From an uncultured Veillonellaceae bacterium (GTDB taxonomy: Bacteria > Bacillota > Negativicutes > Selenomonadales > Selenomonadaceae): DNA of 47,894 nt. The DNA lies in the NCBI GenBank assembly GCA_900316275.1, contig ONCF01000001.1, positions 1 to 47,894 on the forward strand, given 5' to 3'. The position numbers and the translations under genes are program-made. Shown one piece after another: positions 41,377-47,894 of the stretch; the stretch's first letter is position 1; every line of letters starts with the position of its first letter. The notes beneath the pieces were generated by a model. The model was not told the DNA's origin. It did no database searches and saw only the letters and a program-made list of their open reading frames with translations.

Positions 41377-42930
41377 GTGACGCAGACGATTATGCTCATG
41401 GGCACGAGCTCGCATGTGGGGAAAAGCATCCTCACGACGGCGCTCTGCCGCATTTTTCATCAGCAGGGGCGGCGTGTGGCACCGTTCAAGGCGCAGAACA
41501 TGGCGCTGAATTCCTTTGTGACGCGTGAGGGCCTCGAGATGGGCCGCGCGCAGGTCGCGCAAGCCGAGGCAGCCGGTTTGCGGCCTGTGGTGGCCATGAA
41601 CCCCGTGCTGCTAAAGCCGACGGGTGAGGCGCAGTCGCAGGTCATTATCAACGGGCGCCCCATCGGCAATATGAGCGCGCGGGACTACCATCTCGGACAC
41701 AAGGAGCAGGCCTGGGCGGCGGTCACGGCGGCACTGCAGGCGCTCGCGGCGCAGTACGATACGCTCGTCATCGAGGGCGCGGGCAGCCCGGCGGAGGTCA
41801 ATCTGCGTGCGGGCGACATCGTGAACATGCGCGTGGCACGGCATTTGCAGGCCCCTGTGCTGCTCGTCGCGGATATCGACCGCGGCGGGGCGCTGGCGGC
41901 GCTCGTGGGCACGCTGGAACTGCTGGACCCGGAGGAGCGGGCGCTGGTCAAAGGCCTCGTCATCAATAAATTCCGCGGCGACGTCTCGCTCTTTACCCCG
42001 GCTATCGACTTTCTCGAGCAAAAGACGGGCAAGCCCGTGCTGGGCGTCGTGCCCTATATCGGTGACCTGGGCATCGAGGAGGAAGACTCGGTCACGCTGG
42101 AGGAAAAGGCGGCGTGTACGCAGAGCAGCGGGGAGACAGCCCTGTCTATCGCTGTGCTCAACCTGCCGAAGCTCTCGAACTTCACGGATTTCGACGCGCT
42201 GGCGGCCGAGCCGGACGTGACGCTGCATTACGTGGCGACGGCGGCCGAGCTCGCAGCGGGGGTGGATGGGCGGCCTTGGGCGCTGGTCATCCTGCCCGGC
42301 TCGAAAAACACGAGTGAGGATCTGCTCTGGTTGCGGGCACAGGGCATAGAGCCGGTGTTGCAACAGCTGCACGCGCAGGGCGTGCCCCTTATCGGTATCT
42401 GTGGCGGCTACCAAATGCTCGGGCAGGAACTACGTGACCCGTTGCAGGTGGAGTCAGCGCAGGGCACGGTGCAGGGGCTCGGCTATTTGCCGGCAGTCAC
42501 GACGTTTACGGGTGAGAAACTTACCGTACAGGTGCGGGCGGACTGTGCGGCGCTGTCCTTCGCGGGGCAGACGCTGACGGCGCAGGGGCTCATGGGCTAC
42601 GAAATCCATATGGGCACGACGGCGTTCACGGAGGATATAGTGCAGCCCTTTTATGTACAGCAGGCTGATGGGCGGCAGACGGTGGATGGTGCCGTGACGG
42701 CGGAGGGGCTCGTGCTTGGCACGTACATGCACGGTTTATTCGATGACGATGTTTTCCGCCGCCAGTTGCTGAATGCCCTGCGCGTGCGGCGCGGGCTGCC
42801 GGCTTTGCCACCGCAGCGCAACCGCCAACGGGAGAAAGAGGCAGCCTATGACCGTCTGGCCGGGATTGTACGCACGCATTTGGATATGGCGCAGCTGGTG
42901 CGCATCATGGCGCAGGGAGGTGGCCGATGA
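41377..42930 (+). CDS. cbiP: Cobyric acid synthase CbiP
   Basis: The 517-residue amidotransferase amidates the b, d, e and g positions. GTSSHVGKSILTTALCR is the P-loop region; PFKAQNMALNSFVT, ARPHLGHKE-like MSARDYHLGHKEQAW and VIEGAGSPAEVNL identify the family. The glutaminase cysteine is in IGICGGYQMLG. GTG 41377 follows AAAAGGAG; the upstream TTG at 41356 is less likely. It overlaps cbiB by 4 bases. Confidence 0.95.
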   Translation: MTQTIMLMGTSSHVGKSILTTALCRIFHQQGRRVAPFKAQNMALNSFVTREGLEMGRAQVAQAEAAGLRPVVAMNPVLLKPTGEAQSQVIINGRPIGNMSARDYHLGHKEQAWAAVTAALQALAAQYDTLVIEGAGSPAEVNLRAGDIVNMRVARHLQAPVLLVADIDRGGALAALVGTLELLDPEERALVKGLVINKFRGDVSLFTPAIDFLEQKTGKPVLGVVPYIGDLGIEEEDSVTLEEKAACTQSSGETALSIAVLNLPKLSNFTDFDALAAEPDVTLHYVATAAELAAGVDGRPWALVILPGSKNTSEDLLWLRAQGIEPVLQQLHAQGVPLIGICGGYQMLGQELRDPLQVESAQGTVQGLGYLPAVTTFTGEKLTVQVRADCAALSFAGQTLTAQGLMGYEIHMGTTAFTEDIVQPFYVQQADGRQTVDGAVTAEGLVLGTYMHGLFDDDVFRRQLLNALRVRRGLPALPPQRNRQREKEAAYDRLAGIVRTHLDMAQLVRIMAQGGGR

Positions 42931-43907
42931 TTACGGCGATTTGGGCGTTCCTCATGGATGCCTGTATAGGCGACCCGCAGAGCCATTGGCACCCCGTGGC
43001 CCTTATGGGACGGCTTATTGCGCTGCTGGAGCGCTTTTTCTACCGCGAGGTGGATAGCGACGCGCGCAAAATGCTCAGCGGCACCATGCTCGTCTGTATC
43101 GTGCTGCTCGTGAGCTATGAGGTGGCGGCGGGCATTATTTATCTCTCGTATCAGCTGCCCGTGAGTTGGGGCAGTGAGGTCGTGAGTGCCTTGATATTGG
43201 CGTTTATGATTACGCCGCGCAGTCTCGCGCTGGCGGGACGACGCGTCTACGATGCGCTCGTGCGCGGTGACCTGCCCGCAGCGCAGCAGGCCGTCGGCAT
43301 GATGGTCGGGCGCGACACGGACAAAATGCACGACGCGGACGTCGCGCGCGCGGCCATCGAGAGCGTGGCGGAGAACACGAGCGATGGCATCATCGCGCCG
43401 CTGTTTTTCTTTGCGCTTGGCGGCGTGCCACTCGCGGTCATGTACCGCGCGGCGAACACCATGGACTCCATGCTCGGCTACAAAACGGCGCACTATCTCT
43501 ATTTCGGCCGCGTGGCCGCGCGGCTCGATGACGCGCTGAACTATATCCCCGCGCGCATGACGGGCCTGCTGTTCGTCATGAGTGCGTTCTTGCTCAGCTA
43601 CGACGGGCACAACGCACTGCGCGTCATGCGGCGCGACGCGGCGAAGCACCCGAGTCCGAACGGCGGCTATGCGGAGGCGGCGATGGCGGGCGCGTTGCAG
43701 ATTCGTCTCGGCGGCGAGAATTCCTATTTCGGCCAGCTCGCGTTCCGCGCCTATATGGGCGACGTTATCACGGTCATTATCCCGCAGCACATCCTCGCGG
43801 CGAACCGCATGATGTACACGGCCACGATGCTGTTCCTGACGCTGGGCTATCTGTTTTTCCAGTATCTGGGGTATAACACCTTTAGTCTGGACTGGCTGTT
43901 TATGTGA
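42927..43907 (+). CDS. cbiB: Adenosylcobinamide-phosphate synthase CbiB
   Basis: The 326-residue inner-membrane protein condenses adenosylcobyric acid with aminopropanol phosphate. DACIGDPQSHWHPVALMGR at the N-terminus, VGRDTDKM, ESVAENTSDGIIAPLFFF and NTMDSMLGYK, HPSPNGGYAEAAMAGAL are hallmark motifs. About four to five hydrophobic segments are visible. In this pathway its aminopropanol donor is made by the CobD and PduX-like proteins nearby. Confidence 0.96.
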   Translation: MITAIWAFLMDACIGDPQSHWHPVALMGRLIALLERFFYREVDSDARKMLSGTMLVCIVLLVSYEVAAGIIYLSYQLPVSWGSEVVSALILAFMITPRSLALAGRRVYDALVRGDLPAAQQAVGMMVGRDTDKMHDADVARAAIESVAENTSDGIIAPLFFFALGGVPLAVMYRAANTMDSMLGYKTAHYLYFGRVAARLDDALNYIPARMTGLLFVMSAFLLSYDGHNALRVMRRDAAKHPSPNGGYAEAAMAGALQIRLGGENSYFGQLAFRAYMGDVITVIIPQHILAANRMMYTATMLFLTLGYLFFQYLGYNTFSLDWLFM

Positions 43908-43920
43908 GCTGGCAAGTGTG

Positions 43921-43975
43921 TGTGTTCACAATCTGTGGCAGTATAAAAAGGCGCCTGGCACAGAGTGTGACCACA
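43921..43975. repeat. Long imperfect inverted repeat between cbiB and cobS
   Basis: The arms 43921-43941 and 43955-43975 are inverted copies matching at 18 of 21 positions around a 13-base loop (TATAAAAAGGCGC). A direct GCTGGCA repeat flanks it on both sides. There is no T tract, so it is not a standard terminator; it may be a processing or attenuation structure or a two-fold protein site in the cobalamin operon. Confidence 0.5.
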
Positions 43976-44011
43976 GGCTGGCAGAAAAGTGTTTTATGGA
44001 AAGGAGTAGGG

Positions 44012-44812
44012 ATGTCCGGAAATATCTGGCTGCGGGCCGCTTTGACGGCGTTGCAGTTCGAAACGCGCTTGCGGGTGCCGCAACGGTGGGTAACTGACGG
44101 CAAGCCTTTGACGGCGGCAGACTTTGGCCGCAGCACGCGCTTTTTTCCGCTCGTGGGGCTCGTACTGGGGCTGAGTGCGCTCGTGCTGGTTGGCCTGTTT
44201 GCCGTGTTCTTTGCGCAGACGTATTTTCTCGCGGTGCTCTGCGTGCTGCTGCCTGTTGCCTTGACGGGCGGACTGCATTGGGACGGCTTCATCGACACGA
44301 TGGACGGCCTCTGTTCGTGGCGCGACCGCGAGCGGATGCTCGAGATTATGCGCGACAGCCGCGTAGGCTCCTATGGCCTGCTCGCCGTCGTATCGCTGCT
44401 GCTGCTGCAAGGGAGCATGTTTCTATCGTTGCCACGGGCGGGCATCATACTGGCTCTGCTGCTCATGCCGCTCCTCGGCCGCTGGGGCATGGTGCTGGCC
44501 ATTGCGGCCTTTCCCTATGCGCGCAATGAGGGCATGGGTAAGGCCTTTGCGGACAGCGCGGATAGAACGACGGTGTGTGTGGCCACGCTGACGGCGGCTG
44601 CCGTGGCACTGCCCTGGGGGGTGCCAGGGCTGCTGGCCTTGCTCGTGAGCGGCGGCGTGGCGTTGTTGGCCGGGCGGCACTGCACGCAGCTGCTGGGCGG
44701 GCTCACCGGCGATACGTATGGCTGTATCGAGCTGCTCACGGAGACAACCGTGCTCTTTACGCTGCTGGCCTGGGCGCAGCAGGCGGGAATGGATTCTATA
44801 CCATGGAAATAA
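44012..44812 (+). CDS. cobS: Adenosylcobinamide-GDP ribazoletransferase (cobalamin synthase)
   Basis: The 266-residue polytopic membrane protein joins adenosylcobinamide-GDP to alpha-ribazole. ALTALQFETRLRVP, FFPLVGLVLG, GGLHWDGFIDTMDGLCSWRD (the metal-binding acidic motif) and MRDSRVGSYGLLAVV are characteristic. AAAGGAG precedes ATG 44012; the preceding open frame up to 43904 overlaps the hairpin and is not needed. It overlaps the pduX-like gene by 10 bases. Confidence 0.95.
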   Translation: MSGNIWLRAALTALQFETRLRVPQRWVTDGKPLTAADFGRSTRFFPLVGLVLGLSALVLVGLFAVFFAQTYFLAVLCVLLPVALTGGLHWDGFIDTMDGLCSWRDRERMLEIMRDSRVGSYGLLAVVSLLLLQGSMFLSLPRAGIILALLLMPLLGRWGMVLAIAAFPYARNEGMGKAFADSADRTTVCVATLTAAAVALPWGVPGLLALLVSGGVALLAGRHCTQLLGGLTGDTYGCIELLTETTVLFTLLAWAQQAGMDSIPWK

Positions 44813-45690
44813 CGGTGCAGGTGCCCGGGGCCGCGGGCGAATTCGTGCAGGGCGTGCAAAACGGGACGCCATTTCTCGTGACCTGCCCCATTGCCTGCTA
44901 TACGACGGTGCGCGTGAGCACGGCACTCACGGGCGTGCAGGGGCTGGGGGCGAAAGCGGTGCAGGCCTTGCAACGGGTGCTGCAGCATTTTGGCGCGCGC
45001 CAGCTGCCTGCGGGCATGCAACTGCAGTCAGATTTGCCACCGGGCAAGGGCATGTCGTCCTCCACGGCCGATATCTGCGCCGTGTCCGCAGCGGCTGCGC
45101 AGGCCCTGGGACACACGCTGTCACCTGTAGAGCTGTTGCAGCTGGCTTGCCACATCGAGCCCAGCGATGGCGTCATGCTGCCGGGCTGGACGCGCATCAA
45201 CCAGCAGACGGGCTATCTCTACGCGCAGTATCAGGACTGGCCGGAGCTGGCGGTCACGGTCTACGACACGGGCGGCACGGTGGATACACAGGCGTTTCAT
45301 GCCCGGCAAATCTCTGCCGGGCTGTGCGAAAACGCAGCCGTCACGCAAGCCTGCAAGCTGCTTCGGCAGGGCACGGCGGCGGATATCGGCCAGGCGGCAC
45401 TGCTCAGCGCGCAGGCCAATCAGGCTGTGCTGCCGAAGGCGGGGCTCACGGAGCTCTGGCAGGCGGCGGAGCCTCTGGGGGCGGTGGGCATCACGGCGGC
45501 ACACAGCGGCACCGTGCTCGGTGTGCTCTGGCCAGTGGGGCAGCGCACGGCCATGGCTCAGCAGCAGGCGCAACGAACCTTGCAGGACTACGTCAACCGA
45601 CAGTTGCCGCAACTGGCCTGCCTGGGCACGTATGCCGTGGTGCCCGGTGGCGTGCGGATACATTTTTCTAAGGAAACGCTGATTAGTTGA
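44803..45690 (+). CDS. PduX-like L-threonine kinase (GHMP family)
   Basis: The 295-residue GHMP-family kinase shows the ATP loop PPGKGMSSSTAD at about 79-90 and PGAAGEFVQG near the start, as in PduX, which makes L-threonine O-3-phosphate for CobD. Operon position between cobS and cobD fits this. It begins within the last codons of cobS. The last six residues (KETLIS) and the stop codon lie inside the left terminal repeat of the palindromic element, so the native C-terminus has probably been replaced by element-derived codons. Confidence 0.88.
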   Translation: MEITVQVPGAAGEFVQGVQNGTPFLVTCPIACYTTVRVSTALTGVQGLGAKAVQALQRVLQHFGARQLPAGMQLQSDLPPGKGMSSSTADICAVSAAAAQALGHTLSPVELLQLACHIEPSDGVMLPGWTRINQQTGYLYAQYQDWPELAVTVYDTGGTVDTQAFHARQISAGLCENAAVTQACKLLRQGTAADIGQAALLSAQANQAVLPKAGLTELWQAAEPLGAVGITAAHSGTVLGVLWPVGQRTAMAQQQAQRTLQDYVNRQLPQLACLGTYAVVPGGVRIHFSKETLIS

Positions 45691-45882
45691 GTTAGGCCAG
45701 ATTGCTGTAGATTTTTCGTCTAGGCTAGGAGGCGGCGCGAAGGCATAGCGGTGCTATGTCGAGCGTCGCTGACGACGCTAAGCAGACACTTAGGGCTTTA
45801 GCCCTTAGTGGTCGCTTATGCTTTAGCTATAGGCGGAAAAGATACAGTAAGATGGGCTGACGATTTAATCAGTGTTTCCTTA
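45669..45882. repeat. Palindromic dispersed repeat, copy 2 (complete)
   Basis: The element is bounded by TAAGGAAACGCTGATTA (45669-45685) and its near-perfect inverted copy TAATCAGTGTTTCCTTA (45866-45882), one mismatch. Inside are inverted AGATTTTTCGTCTA-type arms, the GGCATAGCGGTGCTATGTC hairpin, and an extra nested hairpin at about 45780-45817 (CACTTAGGGC/GCCCTTAGTG core) that copy 1 lacks. Total length is 214 bases, with no coding capacity. Flanks show no obvious target duplication. It separates the pduX-like gene from cobD and could act as a terminator-like or RNA-stabilising structure. Confidence 0.8.
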
Positions 45883-45891
45883 ACAATATGA

Positions 45892-45897
45892 TATAAT
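45892..45897 (+). promoter_or_regulatory. Candidate -10 box before cobD
   Basis: A perfect TATAAT begins ten bases after the end of the palindromic element. No good -35 sequence is found at 16 to 18 bases upstream, where the element's right terminal repeat lies, so any promoter would be partly built from the element. Confidence 0.35.
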
Positions 45898-45940
45898 GAG
45901 ATAAACGATATGCGGGAGAGCAGGGGAAAGGGGTATTTTT

Positions 45941-47017
45941 ATGCAGGCGAATACACACTATGCACATGGTGGCAATATCTACGCGCTCTCGCCGACGGGC
46001 AGCTGGCTGGATTTCTCGGCCAATATCAATCCCATGGGGCTCATGTCGGCCGTGCGGACGGCGCTCACGGAGCACATGGACGCGGTCATGCACTACCCGG
46101 ACCCCGAGGCGCGCGAACTGAAGGCGGCGCTGGCCGAGCATTACGCGCTGCCGGCGGACAATATCATCGTGGGCAACGGCGTGGCCGAGCTCATCTATCT
46201 GTTCTTCCAGGTCGTGCGGCCGCACCGCGTGCTCATCCCCGTGCCGTCGTTCGGTGACTACGAGCGAGCGGCCAGCGCGGCGCACTGCGTCGTGCAGCAC
46301 ATCCTGCTGCGCCCCGAGGCTGGTTTCCTGCCGGACAGAAAGAAAATGCAACAGGCGGCCGCCGTCACGGATTGCCTCATCCTCGGCAATCCGAACAACC
46401 CCACGGGCACGTTGGTCACGCAGGCGGACCTGCTGCCGCTGCTCGAGACGATGCAGGCGGGGCGGCAGTGGCTGCTCGTCGACGAGTCATTCATGGATTT
46501 CTGCGAGGAACGCGTCGATGCGACGCTGAAACAGCTCGTGCAGGCTTATCCCTATCTCGTCGTACTGCAGTCGCTGACGAAATTTTACGCCATGCCGGGC
46601 CTGCGCCTCGGCTACGCCGTGGCCAGTCGCGAGCTCGTGCAGCGCCTCGAGGCGGCCAAGGACGTCTGGAACGTGAACGCGCTCGCGCAGTTCGCGGGTG
46701 TGGCGGCGCTCGCACAGCCGGCCTACGATGCGGCGAGCCGCAGTCTCGTGCGGCAGGAGGCTGATTATCTCACGGCCGAGCTCGAGCATCTGCCGGGCCT
46801 GCGCGTGCTGCCGGGCGCAGCGAATTTCCGCCTCGTTGACATCCACGGCACGGGCTGTACGAGCAGCGAGCTCACGGCGGCTCTGCGCGCGCGTGGCGTA
46901 CTCGTGCGCGACTGCGCGAACTTCGCAGGGCTCGACGACGGCTACCTGCGCCTAGCCGTGCGCACGCACGAGGAAAATAAACAGTTCCTGTCCCATATGG
47001 AGGCTGTTCTGGCTTGA
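45941..47017 (+). CDS. cobD: Threonine-phosphate decarboxylase CobD
   Basis: The 358-residue fold-type I PLP enzyme decarboxylates L-threonine O-3-phosphate to (R)-1-aminopropan-2-ol phosphate for CbiB. HGGNIYAL and LDFSANINPMG are CobD signatures, NPNNPTG is at 150-156, the PLP-phenol Asp181 is in LVDESFMDF, and the Schiff-base lysine is Lys214 in QSLTKFYAMPGLRLGY. GAAAGGGG precedes ATG 45941. Confidence 0.95.
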   Translation: MQANTHYAHGGNIYALSPTGSWLDFSANINPMGLMSAVRTALTEHMDAVMHYPDPEARELKAALAEHYALPADNIIVGNGVAELIYLFFQVVRPHRVLIPVPSFGDYERAASAAHCVVQHILLRPEAGFLPDRKKMQQAAAVTDCLILGNPNNPTGTLVTQADLLPLLETMQAGRQWLLVDESFMDFCEERVDATLKQLVQAYPYLVVLQSLTKFYAMPGLRLGYAVASRELVQRLEAAKDVWNVNALAQFAGVAALAQPAYDAASRSLVRQEADYLTAELEHLPGLRVLPGAANFRLVDIHGTGCTSSELTAALRARGVLVRDCANFAGLDDGYLRLAVRTHEENKQFLSHMEAVLA

Positions 47018-47128
47018 ACAGGTTACGCCACACCTGAATATAGCAACAGCGTGAATAAATTTCCCCAGTACAGATAGGCAAAGGGGCAGGACAAAATAGC
47101 TACAGTCACCAATGGAGGCAAAGCAGGT

Positions 47129-47749
47129 ATGACAAAACTTATCTTGGTACGGCACGGGCAGACGGAGTGGAACAGCAGCGGCAAATATCAGGGACAGTCC
47201 GACGTACCGCTGTCGGAGCGTGGCCTGGCACAGGCGGAGCTTCTGCGCGAGCATTTCCCGGTGGACGCAGTCGATGCCATCTACAGCAGCGACCTCTGCC
47301 GTGCCCGCGTGACAGCTGAGACCATCGCGGCGCGTTTCGGCCTCACGGTGCAGCTGGAGCCCGCTTTCCGCGAGCTCTCCTTCGGCGATTGGGAGGGACT
47401 CACCTACGAGCAGATCGTGAGCGGCTGGCCCGAGGGCATGGCCAATTTTCTCCAGCATCCCGACATCATGCAGATACCCCACGGCGAGACATTCGCTGCT
47501 GTGCAGCAGCGCGCCACGCAGCGCCTGCAGGAGCTCCTCACGGCGCACGCTGGCGACACATTCGTCGTCGTCTGCCACGGCGCCGTCCTGCGCACCATCC
47601 TTTGCCACCTGCTCGGTATCCCCCTCGCCAACGTCTGGCGCCTGCGCCAGTTCAACACCGCCGTGGATATTGTGGATTTCAATGAGGATAACTTCCCCAT
47701 GGTCTCAGTTATCAACAGTACGTCCCATTTGCCGGTGGATATGTTATAA
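47129..47749 (+). CDS. cobC: Histidine phosphatase, probable alpha-ribazole phosphatase CobC
   Basis: The 206-residue protein has the histidine phosphatase core: LVRHGQTEWN with the phospho-accepting His9, RELSFGDWEGLTYEQI, and the second histidine His150 in VVCHGAV. CobC removes the phosphate from alpha-ribazole phosphate or adenosylcobalamin phosphate. The generic family also includes phosphoglycerate-mutase-like enzymes, so the assignment depends on position at the end of the cobalamin genes. AATGGAGG precedes the start; the 111-base gap before it shows no clear promoter. Confidence 0.82.
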   Translation: MTKLILVRHGQTEWNSSGKYQGQSDVPLSERGLAQAELLREHFPVDAVDAIYSSDLCRARVTAETIAARFGLTVQLEPAFRELSFGDWEGLTYEQIVSGWPEGMANFLQHPDIMQIPHGETFAAVQQRATQRLQELLTAHAGDTFVVVCHGAVLRTILCHLLGIPLANVWRLRQFNTAVDIVDFNEDNFPMVSVINSTSHLPVDML

Positions 47750-47793
47750 ATAAAAAGTTATCCACAGAAATGTTGCAAATATAGAAAAAATGC

Positions 47794-47822
47794 TTGACTT
47801 GCCCCTGCGTTTTGAGTAGAAT
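47794..47822 (+). promoter_or_regulatory. Strong promoter at right end
   Basis: TTGACT (47794-47799) and TAGAAT (47817-47822) are exactly 17 bases apart. The transcript would begin near 47829 and continue out of the window. Confidence 0.75.
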
Positions 47823-47828
47823 ATTTCT

Positions 47829-47894
47829 ATGTGATGTTACGGGCGCGAGTTTCCATTAGCCCCGGAGGCCTGCCGGGAACGTCATATGGAAGAT
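47829..47894 (+). ncRNA. Possible structured leader or small RNA (cut by window end)
   Basis: Downstream of the promoter no start codon with a ribosome binding site is seen. The bases can fold as a three-way junction: ATGTGATGTT (47829-47838) pairs with AACGTCATAT (47878-47887) with G-U pairs, enclosing GGGC/GCCC and CCGG/CCGG hairpins. The 5' bases faintly recall the start of 6S RNA, but the visible part is too short to decide between that, a riboswitch leader and chance. Confidence 0.3.

Noticed and set aside
45669-45882. CRISPR array or tRNA in the gap before cobD
   Set aside because: There are no regularly spaced direct repeats and no cloverleaf; the structure is a single nested palindrome.

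Overview
The window is GC-rich, gene-dense bacterial DNA with every gene on the + strand. The housekeeping run def-fmt-DUF116-rsmB-rlmN-(phosphatase/kinase genes)-rsgA-rpe is a Firmicutes-type order. Together with the GC-rich coding style, the oxygen-independent cobalamin route and a nitrogenase-like locus it suggests an anaerobe, most likely a high-GC member of the Negativicutes (Selenomonas-like). This placement is inference from gene content and order; no rRNA gene is present.

Left part (1 to 13.1 kb): a dispersed palindromic repeat, a VOC-family gene, then a nitrogenase-like locus. The order is a tandem YezD/DUF2292 gene, nifB-like radical SAM gene, divergent cysteine-synthase gene, NifD-like 1, NifK-like 1, NifX-like, nifH, a three-gene SsuABC-type transporter, and a second NifD-like/NifK-like pair. 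Both component-1 pairs keep the cysteines expected to hold a P-cluster and the cofactor cysteine, but both NifD-like proteins lack residues equivalent to Gln191, His195 and His442 of Azotobacter NifD. With nifB, nifH and sulfur-type neighbours, the locus looks like a nitrogenase-like reductase for an imported (perhaps organosulfur) substrate rather than a nitrogen-fixation system. The enzymes closest in concept are the methylthio-alkane reductases (MarBHDK). The doubled DK arrangement with its own transporter is the most interesting part of the window.

Middle (13.2 to 32.6 kb): a secreted GH28 pectinase and an Rpn/PD-(D/E)XK nuclease gene, then peptidase T and a long tightly overlapping housekeeping run. 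It holds translation genes (def, fmt, rsmB, rlmN), a cell-wall signalling block (two FHA proteins, PP2C phosphatase, RodA/FtsW, class B PBP, PASTA kinase) in the order known from mycobacteria, then rsgA, rpe, queC, folE2 and a YbhN-type membrane protein.

Right part (32.6 to 47.7 kb): an almost continuous anaerobic cobalamin operon cbiD-E-T-F-G-H-J-C-A, cobU, cbiP, cbiB, cobS, a PduX-like threonine kinase, cobD and cobC. It covers much of the corrin ring modification, the aminopropanol arm and nucleotide-loop assembly; cbiL, cobalt chelatase, cobA and cobT are not in the window. A second full copy of the palindromic repeat sits between the pduX-like gene and cobD, and supplies the last codons and the stop of the pduX-like gene. 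The window ends in a strong promoter followed by the start of what may be a structured RNA. No stretch longer than about 300 bases lacks a feature.
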